This document shows positions 15,270-22,259 of a stretch of 39,989 nt of DNA, piece after piece. The notes under the pieces were generated by a model, which saw nothing but the letters and a program-made list of their open reading frames with translations, ran no database searches and was not told the origin of the DNA. The stretch is from the NCBI RefSeq assembly GCF_005871205.1, contig NZ_SWKM01000018.1, positions 1 to 39,989 of the forward strand, read 5' to 3'. Position 1 is the stretch's first letter. Each line of letters starts with the position of its first letter. This DNA is from Marinobacter alexandrii. Its GTDB lineage: Bacteria; Pseudomonadota; Gammaproteobacteria; Pseudomonadales; Oleiphilaceae. The translations under genes were made by a program, and so were the position numbers.

Positions 15270-17596
15270 CGGAACAGTCCCTCAAACCAGCCTTCAATTT
15301 GCCGCTGCAGGTTACCAGAACAGGACACCGTCTGGGTGGGCTCACTGCCAGATATTAGTGGCACCATCCGTGCCCCGTTGCAATGCTCCTTGGTCAGCGC
15401 CTGGCGCTCGGCATTCACCCACTGGTACTGAACCCCATCCGGCACCACCGGCGAGAAGCTGTGCTGGGGCACCTGGGCCATAAACCGGGACCAGACTGGC
15501 AGAGCGCCACTGGCACCGGTGAGCGACGTCGGGCCGTTATCGTCCCGGCCTACCCAGGATACCGCCAGCAAATCCCCACTGAAGCCAGCAAACCAGGAGT
15601 CCCGACCGTCGTCGGTGGTGCCGGTTTTACCTGCCAGCGTCAGCTCCTCGGGCACTGTGTAATAGGCGGACTTGCCGGTACCTTCCTGCATGGTCTCCTG
15701 CATGGCGTATTGCACCAGATGCACCGCGGCCGGATCTGCAACCTGGTCCACTTCCAGACTGTAGCGGGACAGGGCTTCCCCACCAGCATCGGTCACCTCG
15801 CGAATGGTGCGCAGCGGCGTGTTGAAGCCGGAGGTGGCCAAGCCCTGATACATCTGTGCCACCGTTACCGGGTTCATGGTCACCGAGCCCAGCAGCATGG
15901 ACGGGTACTCGGAGATCGAGGATGTCACCCCGAACGCCTGGAGAGTGTCCTTGACCACATCCACACCGATATCCAACCCAACCCGCACCGCCGGCAGGTT
16001 GTAGGAGTGAGACAGCGCCTCATGCAGCGGCACCTCCCCACGCTCGGTTTTGTCATAGTTTTTCGGCTGCCAGCGACGGCCGTCGTCAAATTCCAGCGTG
16101 AAGGATTTGTCCAACACTGGAGTGATCAAGGTGTAACGCTCCGGTTGTTCCAGCGCAGCCAGGTAGATAAACGGCTTGATCAGTGAACCAATGGGCCGAT
16201 TCGCATCGAGTGCCCGGTTGAAGCCGGCGTACTGCGGATCGCGACCACCCACTAAGGCCAACACCTCACCGCTGTCTTTGGCGGTGACTACCATGGCTGC
16301 CTCCAGCGCCTCGCGGGTTTCGCCACTGGCCAGCCGCCCCAGGGTGTCAGTCACAGCATACTCCGCTGCATACTGAATGGCCGGATTCAGGGTAGTGAAG
16401 ATTCGCAGGCCTTCACTACGCAGATCCTCTTCCCGGTAATCTCGGGCCAGGTGGCGGCGAACCAGATCGATGTAGGCCGGGTACCGGTTCTCCGAGTAGG
16501 ACGGACGGGCACTGACCCCGAGCGGCTTGCCCTTGGCTTTGGCCGCCCGGACTGAATCGATCAGGCCTGCCTCTTCCATCTCCGACAACACCAGGTTCCG
16601 GCGCTTGGTGGCGCGTTCCGGGTGCCGGCGCGGGTTGTAATAACTCGGTCCCTTGACCATGCCCACCAGCAGGGCGATCTGATGCTCCTGCAGGTCACGC
16701 AGGGATTCCCCGAAATAGAACTGACTGGCCAGACCAAAACCATTGATACTGCGGGTTCCAGCCTGCCCCAGATACACCTCGTTCAGGTAGGTCTCAAGGA
16801 TATCCCCCTTCTCGTAGTGCAGTTCCAGCAACAGCGACATCAGCGCTTCGTTCGCCTTGCGCACCAGAGTCTGGTCCCGAGTCAGGAAGAAGTTCTTGAC
16901 CAACTGCTGGGTCAGGGTGCTGCCGCCCTGGACAATCTGGCCGGCGCGAATGTTGGCGAGCATCGCCCGGGCAATAGACAGCGGCGCGATCCCGACATGG
17001 TCGAAGAAGTTACGGTCCTCGACCGCCATCAGGGTAGTAGGCAACAGCGCCGGCACTTCCTCCAGCTGCACCAGAATCCGGTCTTCCTTGTGGGATGGAT
17101 AGATCCCACCGATCTGCGCAGGCTCCAGCCGGACGATGGGTGAGGCGTCACCGCTCAGCACCGAGAAATTCTCAACCCGATCCCGGTACACGGTGAGTGC
17201 CAGCCGGCGCCTGGGCTCCTTTCCATCTGGAAATTGAAAGCCACGGGTGCTGATAATAAAGCGACCGCCGCTGCGCTGATAGGTGCCGGCTCGTGAACCG
17301 TCGCCCTTCCGGAAACCAGACAACCCCAGTTCCCGTTCCAGGGCACTGGCACTGATTCCGGCGCCGTCGTATAGCTCGAGCGGGCGAGCATACACCCGGG
17401 ACGGCACCTCAAAGCGGCGGCCCTCAAAGCGTGAGGTGATTACGGCATCGAGATAAACCGTCCATCCCGCCAGCAAGACCAGGCCGATGGCACCCGCCCG
17501 AAAGACGAAACGCCAAAACCAGGGGCGGCGACCGTTTCTTGGTGATTTACGGGGTGTTTTTCTGTTGTGCTTGGAGGAGGACGTCGATTTTTTCAT
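15266..17596 (-). CDS. mrcB: Penicillin-binding protein 1B (bifunctional PG synthase)
   Basis: Class A PBP of 776 residues that polymerises and cross-links peptidoglycan. It has a basic cytoplasmic tail (1-30), one membrane anchor (about 32-53) and a UB2H-like region. The GT51 transglycosylase domain has EDRNFFDHVGI and GGSTLTQQLVKN. The transpeptidase domain has SLIK, SYN and KTGT. All catalytic motifs are intact. I use the ATG at 17596; the frame opens 14 codons earlier with a TTG lacking any ribosome binding site. A TATAAT at 17608-17603 lies so close that transcription would begin at or next to the ATG. It is co-transcribed with the overlapping LpoP-like gene. Confidence 0.95.
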   Translation of the reverse strand: MKKSTSSSKHNRKTPRKSPRNGRRPWFWRFVFRAGAIGLVLLAGWTVYLDAVITSRFEGRRFEVPSRVYARPLELYDGAGISASALERELGLSGFRKGDGSRAGTYQRSGGRFIISTRGFQFPDGKEPRRRLALTVYRDRVENFSVLSGDASPIVRLEPAQIGGIYPSHKEDRILVQLEEVPALLPTTLMAVEDRNFFDHVGIAPLSIARAMLANIRAGQIVQGGSTLTQQLVKNFFLTRDQTLVRKANEALMSLLLELHYEKGDILETYLNEVYLGQAGTRSINGFGLASQFYFGESLRDLQEHQIALLVGMVKGPSYYNPRRHPERATKRRNLVLSEMEEAGLIDSVRAAKAKGKPLGVSARPSYSENRYPAYIDLVRRHLARDYREEDLRSEGLRIFTTLNPAIQYAAEYAVTDTLGRLASGETREALEAAMVVTAKDSGEVLALVGGRDPQYAGFNRALDANRPIGSLIKPFIYLAALEQPERYTLITPVLDKSFTLEFDDGRRWQPKNYDKTERGEVPLHEALSHSYNLPAVRVGLDIGVDVVKDTLQAFGVTSSISEYPSMLLGSVTMNPVTVAQMYQGLATSGFNTPLRTIREVTDAGGEALSRYSLEVDQVADPAAVHLVQYAMQETMQEGTGKSAYYTVPEELTLAGKTGTTDDGRDSWFAGFSGDLLAVSWVGRDDNGPTSLTGASGALPVWSRFMAQVPQHSFSPVVPDGVQYQWVNAERQALTKEHCNGARMVPLISGSEPTQTVSCSGNLQRQIEGWFEGLFR

Positions 17597-17716
17597 GTGA
17601 GGATTATACCGAAGGCGATCGCTCCAAAGGCAGGCCAACTGTGTGTTATTTCTGTAATCCGCCCGTTATAGTAGAGCCTGGGAATTCAAGAGGTTCAGGG
17701 CATTTTTTAGATTAAA

Positions 17717-17776
17717 GCACTATCCAGCGCACTATCTAGAGCACTTTCTAGAGCACTATCCAAGGCATTTTAGGAG
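17717..17776. repeat. Tandem 12-bp repeats upstream of the kinase-like gene
   Basis: Four head-to-tail 12-mers: GCACTATCCAGC (17717), GCACTATCTAGA (17729), GCACTTTCTAGA (17741) and GCACTATCCAAG (17753). A decayed fifth, GCATTTTAGGAG (17765), doubles as the ribosome binding site of the gene starting at 17783. They fill the end of the 186-bp gap between mrcB and that gene. Confidence 0.85.
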
Positions 17777-17782
17777 CACACT

Positions 17783-19360
17783 GTGAGCGAGACTTCCCCA
17801 GGCACGTTGATCCAGGCAATGCAAAATCCTGACCTGTACGCGCATCCGGTTCATGAATTTCAGGTCATTGAGACTCACATTTCCCAGGTCATCCTGACTG
17901 GTGAGTTCGCCTACAAGATCAAGAAACCCATGGATTTCGGCTTCCTGGACTTCTCGACACTGGCCCGCCGCAAGCATTTTTGTGAGGAAGAGCTGCGGCT
18001 GAACCGCCGTCTGGCCGAACCTCTGTACCTGGAGGTTCTGCCCATCACTGGCAGCCCTGAAAAGCCAGTACTTGGTGGCACCGGCGAGGCGTTTGAGTAT
18101 GTAATCAAAATGCGCCAGTTCAACCAGGACCAGTTGTTCGATCGCCTGCAGGAAAAGGGCGAGCTCGCGCCCGAAGCCCTGACCGATCTTGCCCGGCAGG
18201 TTGCCGGATTCCACGAACAATTGCCGCCAGTGCCCGATGACAAGCCGTTGGGTACACCCGAAGCCGTGTACGCGGCCATGCAGGAGAACTTCGACCAGAT
18301 CCGGCCGATGATTGACGACAAAACCCTGCTGGCCCAGCTCGACAACCTGGAGGCCTGGACCGAAACCACCTTTGAACGGCACCGTGAGCTGATCGCCGAG
18401 CGCCGCGCCAAGGGACTGGTGAGGGAGTGCCATGGCGACCTGCACCTGGCCAACATCACCAGCTACGACGGCAAGGTCACGGTCTTCGACTGCATTGAGT
18501 TCAGTGAGCCATTCCGCTGGATCGATGTCATCAACGATCTCGCGTTCCTGCTGATGGATCTGGAATCCCGGCAGGAAGAGGCGCTGGCGAACCTGGTCCT
18601 GAACACCTATCTGGAGTATCGAGACGATTTCGAAGCCCTGCCCCTGTTGCCATTGTACAAGGCCTACCGGGCCATGGTTCGCGCCAAAATCGCCCTGTTC
18701 ACCCTGGGCAATCCCGCCCTCAGCGACCAGGAGAAGGCGAGCCTGCACCAGCGTTACCGCGACTACGCCCAGCTGGCGGAAGACTACAGTATCATTCCCA
18801 ACCCTTACCTGCTGGCGACCACCGGCCTGTCAGCCAGTGGCAAATCCTGTGTCTGTTCGGCAATGGCGGGTGAACTGGGACTGATCCGGCTGCGCTCCGA
18901 TGTTGAGCGCAAACGCCTGCATGGGCTGGCGCCGCTGGAAAGCAGCAAGTCCCCCACCGGCGGCAACCTCTACACCCAGGAAGCCAATGAGCAAACTTAC
19001 CAGCGACTGGCGACATTGGCCGGTCAGCTGCTGGCGGCAGGCATGCCGGTAGTGGTGGATGCGGCGTGTCTGAAGGCGCGTGAGCGTTCGCTGTTTGCCG
19101 ATGTCGCCGAGGACCTGGCAGTGCCTTTCGCGCTGCTGCACTGCGATGCACCTGAGGAATTGCGCCGGGAATGGATTCGGAACCGCAGCGGAGACGCCTC
19201 GGAAGCCACTGAAGAGCTGCTGGACGAGCAGCAGACCTGGTACGAACCCTTAACTCCGGAAGAACGTAGCCACACCATTCATCTGCAGACAGATCAGGAG
19301 CACGTGGCCGAGGCGGTCGCCGATCGGATCCGCCAGCATTTCGGCCTGACCCCGCGCTGA
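17783..19360 (+). CDS. Bifunctional aminoglycoside phosphotransferase-like / P-loop ATP-binding protein
   Basis: Cytoplasmic protein of 525 residues with two kinase-like halves. Residues about 1-340 have an APH/choline-kinase fold with the catalytic loop CHGDLHLANI and the metal-binding FDCIEFSEPFRWIDVINDLAF. Residues about 345-520 are a zeta-toxin/AAA-like P-loop domain with GLSASGKS and a typical LRSDVERK. The substrates are unknown; despite the family name it is not evidence of antibiotic resistance. The start is a GTG with AGGAG 7 nt upstream, inside the last 12-bp repeat. A 23-bp gap precedes the Rieske gene, so they are probably co-transcribed. Confidence 0.85.
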   Translation: MSETSPGTLIQAMQNPDLYAHPVHEFQVIETHISQVILTGEFAYKIKKPMDFGFLDFSTLARRKHFCEEELRLNRRLAEPLYLEVLPITGSPEKPVLGGTGEAFEYVIKMRQFNQDQLFDRLQEKGELAPEALTDLARQVAGFHEQLPPVPDDKPLGTPEAVYAAMQENFDQIRPMIDDKTLLAQLDNLEAWTETTFERHRELIAERRAKGLVRECHGDLHLANITSYDGKVTVFDCIEFSEPFRWIDVINDLAFLLMDLESRQEEALANLVLNTYLEYRDDFEALPLLPLYKAYRAMVRAKIALFTLGNPALSDQEKASLHQRYRDYAQLAEDYSIIPNPYLLATTGLSASGKSCVCSAMAGELGLIRLRSDVERKRLHGLAPLESSKSPTGGNLYTQEANEQTYQRLATLAGQLLAAGMPVVVDAACLKARERSLFADVAEDLAVPFALLHCDAPEELRREWIRNRSGDASEATEELLDEQQTWYEPLTPEERSHTIHLQTDQEHVAEAVADRIRQHFGLTPR

Positions 19361-19383
19361 CAACCAGATTCGGGAGGAACACC

Positions 19384-19764
19384 TTGGCGAAAACGGCACC
19401 AGACAGCGACAAGTGGCAAACCGTTTGCCAGCAGGACGAGCTCAAGCCGGGACAACCCGTGGAGTTTCGCATCCAGCGGCCAGCTGCGGAACCGGGTGCC
19501 ATGCCGCTAACCGGTTTCCTGTTGTTGCACGATGGCCAGCCCCAGGCCTACGTCAATCAATGCCCGCACCTCGGCATTGAATTGAACTGGATGCCCGGCC
19601 AGTTCATGGATGCCGACAACCTGTTTATTCAGTGCTCCACCCACGGCGCGCTGTTCAAACCGGGCACCGGCGAATGCATTGCCGGCCCCTGCCGGGGTGA
19701 TGCCCTGACCGCCCTCGATCTGCGGATAGAGGGCGGTTCCATTCAGATCAGACTTCCAGAATAA
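19384..19764 (+). CDS. Small Rieske-type [2Fe-2S] protein
   Basis: Single-domain Rieske protein of 126 residues, probably a cytoplasmic electron carrier. The cluster ligands are clear: CPH at about residue 60 and CSTH about 20 residues later, with the supporting GALFKPGTGECIAGPCRG. There is no signal peptide or membrane segment. The start is a TTG at 19384 with a strong GGGAGGAA site. The redox partner is not evident from the neighbours. Its 3' end overlaps the convergent sfsA gene by 17 bp. Confidence 0.88.
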   Translation: MAKTAPDSDKWQTVCQQDELKPGQPVEFRIQRPAAEPGAMPLTGFLLLHDGQPQAYVNQCPHLGIELNWMPGQFMDADNLFIQCSTHGALFKPGTGECIAGPCRGDALTALDLRIEGGSIQIRLPE

Positions 19765-20479
19765 CCGGAACCGATTCAGTCAATGTCATGTCTCCTGAAG
19801 GATCACCACTGTCCGTCACCAACCCGGCGCGGTAGGCAATCACTTCAACTCCCGCATCGCAGGCTTCCCGCAGCAACTTGCCATAGGTTGGGTCAATGTG
19901 ATCGGCGGGGCGCACGGTTTGAATGCCGGTGTGATTCACCACAAAGAACAACACTGCCCGATCACCCTGAGCCACCTGCGCCATCAATTCCCGCAGGTGC
20001 TTCTGGCCTCGAGTAGTTACCGCATCGGGGAAAAAACCCTGGCCATCCTCTGCAAGGGTGACGTTTTTCACTTCCACCCAGGCGTCCGGTTGATGGTCAT
20101 GACCGGTCAGCAGGAGGTCAATCCGACTCTTTTCCTCGCCGTACTTCACTTCCGCCCGGCAGCCCGAGTAATCCGCCAATTCCACCACCACGCCACTCTC
20201 GACGGCTACACGAGCCTGGGTGTTGGGACGCGCGGTGTTGATGCAGGCCAGCATGCCCGGAGAGGTCTCCACCAGCTCCCAGGTATAGGGCAGTTTACGC
20301 TTGGGATTGTCGCTTCGACTCAGCCAAACCCGGGCATCTTCCGGCTGGCAACCCAGCATGGAGCCGGTGTTAGGACAGTGGGCAGTTACCTCGCTTCCGT
20401 CCGGCAAACGCACGTTCGCCAGGAAGCGTTTATATCGGCGAATCAGGCGCCCTTCGACCAGGGGTTCGGGAAAGTTCAT
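19748..20479 (-). CDS. sfsA: Sugar fermentation stimulation protein SfsA (nucleic-acid binding/nuclease)
   Basis: SfsA family, named for an effect on maltose metabolism in E. coli and now generally described as a DNA/RNA-binding nuclease-like protein. It has an N-terminal OB-like domain (FLANVRLPDGSEVTAHCPNTG) and a C-terminal nuclease-like core with WVEVKNVTL and FPDAVTTRGQKHLREL. I choose the ATG at 20479, which GGAG precedes by 6 nt, giving 243 residues; an in-frame TTG at 20494 lacks a site. In Pseudomonas it also lies near dksA. Confidence 0.93.
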   Translation of the reverse strand: MNFPEPLVEGRLIRRYKRFLANVRLPDGSEVTAHCPNTGSMLGCQPEDARVWLSRSDNPKRKLPYTWELVETSPGMLACINTARPNTQARVAVESGVVVELADYSGCRAEVKYGEEKSRIDLLLTGHDHQPDAWVEVKNVTLAEDGQGFFPDAVTTRGQKHLRELMAQVAQGDRAVLFFVVNHTGIQTVRPADHIDPTYGKLLREACDAGVEVIAYRAGLVTDSGDPSGDMTLTESVPVILEV

Positions 20480-20658
20480 GTGGTCTCCATTCAAAAGTCG
20501 GTATCACAAGGCTGGCACCCCCGTGACTTATCTGCTATTTTCCGCAAATTCCCGTTTCAGGACGAATGCTTCATCCAGGGTTAAATCGCTCAGCCACGGG
20601 GGCTCAAGCGGTGGGAAGCAAAGCGTTCTTGTGAAGTACAAACAAGAGGCCGGGTTCA

Positions 20659-21099
20659 ATGGCAAACACTGCAGAACAACCACGCGAACGTTTTACTAAC
20701 TTCACCCCTTACGAAATGAAGAAGGGTGAAGAGTACATGAGTGCTGACATGCTGGAGCACTTCAAAAATCTGCTGCTGCAATGGAAACAGGAGCTGATGG
20801 AAGAAGTGGACCGCACCATGCACCACATGCAGGAAGACGCAGCAAATTACGCCGATCCCAGTGATCGCGCAACCCAGGAAGAGGAATTCAGCCTGGAGCT
20901 GCGAACCCGCGATCGCGAGCGCAAACTGATCAAGAAAATTGATAAGACCATCGATCGCATCGACAAAGATGACTACGGTTTCTGCGATCAGTGCGGTGTC
21001 GAGATCGGCATCCGTCGCCTTGAGGCACGGCCAACAGCGACCCTATGCATTGATTGCAAAACCCTGGCCGAAATCCGCGAGCGCCAGACTGGCATCTGA
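20659..21099 (+). CDS. dksA: RNA polymerase-binding transcription factor DksA
   Basis: Binds in the RNA polymerase secondary channel and, with ppGpp, represses rRNA and tRNA promoters while activating amino-acid promoters. It has 146 residues with a central coiled coil whose tip carries the acidic DPSDRATQEE segment. The C-terminal four-cysteine zinc finger is intact (CDQCG and CIDCK). The three rRNA-type promoters at the left end and the tRNA promoter at the right end of this window, all with GC-rich discriminators, are the sort of targets it acts on. Confidence 0.97.
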   Translation: MANTAEQPRERFTNFTPYEMKKGEEYMSADMLEHFKNLLLQWKQELMEEVDRTMHHMQEDAANYADPSDRATQEEEFSLELRTRDRERKLIKKIDKTIDRIDKDDYGFCDQCGVEIGIRRLEARPTATLCIDCKTLAEIRERQTGI

Positions 21100-21159
21100 G
21101 CCGGCTTACCCGCAGCAGCCGGCCGCGCTTCTCTCAAGCCGCCGGCTGACTGACCGATC

Positions 21160-22032
21160 ATGACCTCAGTACGTTACCGGGGCCGATTCGCGCCCTCACC
21201 CACCGGCCCTTTGCATTTCGGTTCTCTGGTCGCGGCCCTTGCCAGCTATCTGGAAGCCCGCTGCCACAACGGCCAATGGCTGGTTCGTATCGAAGACCTG
21301 GATCCGCTCCGGGAGCCCGCCGAAGCCACTGGCCAGATCCTGAACAGCCTTGAAGCCCACGGCTTGTTTTCCGACGAACCGGTACGTTTCCAGTCCCGCC
21401 GCCACGATGCCTATCAGGCAGCCATTGATCTGTTGATGACCACCGGCGACGCCTATCGGTGTGTGTGCTCCCGCAAGGAACTCCAGCACCACGGCGGCCG
21501 ACACCCCCATGGCTGCCGGGAGCGCCAAGCCAACCGCACCGATCGGCCTTCGGCGGTTCGCTTTGCCCTCACCGATGAACACAACCACTGGCAGGATCTG
21601 CTGCTGGGCCCCCAGAGCCAAGTCGTCAGCGCCGAACTGGACGACCCGGTAATACTGCGCAAGGAAGGATTTTACGCTTATCAACTGGCCGTAGTGGTGG
21701 ACGACATTGACCAGGGCATTACCGATGTAGTCCGGGGCTCGGACCTGCTCGACATGACCGCCCAGCAAACCCAGATCTATCGCGCGCTGGGCGCCGCCCC
21801 TCCCCGGTGGCTGCATGTACCGGTCATCGTAAATGAACAGGGCCAGAAGCTCAGCAAGCAGACCCACGCCCCGGCGCTGGCCGATGACCAACCCGCCGAC
21901 AACCTGATCCAGGCATTGGCGGCATTGGGCCAGATGCCACCGGCGTCACTCACCGGCGCATCGGTCGACAGCATTCTGGATTGGGGCACCAGCCACTGGC
22001 GGCGCGAGGCCATTCACCTGACATCCGGGTGA
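21160..22032 (+). CDS. gluQ: Glutamyl-Q tRNA(Asp) synthetase
   Basis: Truncated paralogue of glutamyl-tRNA synthetase that attaches glutamate to queuosine in tRNA-Asp. The HIGH-type motif PTGPLHFGSL is at the N-terminus, a zinc-binding cluster with YRCVCSRKEL and GCRE is in the middle, and KLSKQ is near residue 230. The anticodon-binding domain of true GluRS is absent, as expected at 290 residues. It follows dksA by 60 bp as in Pseudomonas and E. coli. Confidence 0.96.
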   Translation: MTSVRYRGRFAPSPTGPLHFGSLVAALASYLEARCHNGQWLVRIEDLDPLREPAEATGQILNSLEAHGLFSDEPVRFQSRRHDAYQAAIDLLMTTGDAYRCVCSRKELQHHGGRHPHGCRERQANRTDRPSAVRFALTDEHNHWQDLLLGPQSQVVSAELDDPVILRKEGFYAYQLAVVVDDIDQGITDVVRGSDLLDMTAQQTQIYRALGAAPPRWLHVPVIVNEQGQKLSKQTHAPALADDQPADNLIQALAALGQMPPASLTGASVDSILDWGTSHWRREAIHLTSG

Positions 22033-22082
22033 ACCCCGTGGTATAAAGCGGTTCACAAACCTCAGCGCGGATAGCATGCCTG

Positions 22083-22259
22083 ATGTATATCTACCGTCTG
22101 GTCTTCCTGTTGGTTTTGGCCATCTATATTTTTTCTCCCAACATCCTTGATTGGTGGACCTCGCCGGGTAACGCCTGGTACAGCCCCTACCTGATCTGGG
22201 CGGGCATCATTGCCATCGGATTCTGGCTGGAATGGCGACGGGATCCCAATGAGTTTTAG
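22083..22259 (+). CDS. cbrX: Small two-helix membrane protein upstream of cbrA (CbrX-like)
   Basis: A 58-residue ORF with two probable membrane helices (RLVFLLVLAIYIF and YLIWAGIIAIGFWLEW) separated by a Trp/Pro-rich loop (LDWWTSPGNAWYSPY). Its last 11 nt overlap the start of cbrA in another frame, so translation of the kinase is probably coupled to it. I recall a small ORF called cbrX at this place in Pseudomonas putida; the name is given on position and size, not on a sequence comparison. It is short enough to be missed by gene callers. Confidence 0.75.
   Translation: MYIYRLVFLLVLAIYIFSPNILDWWTSPGNAWYSPYLIWAGIIAIGFWLEWRRDPNEF

Noticed and set aside
17783..19360. Reading the APH-like protein as an antibiotic-resistance gene
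   Set aside because: The two-domain family is widespread in chromosomes and not tied to resistance; the neighbours are housekeeping genes and there are no mobile-element marks.
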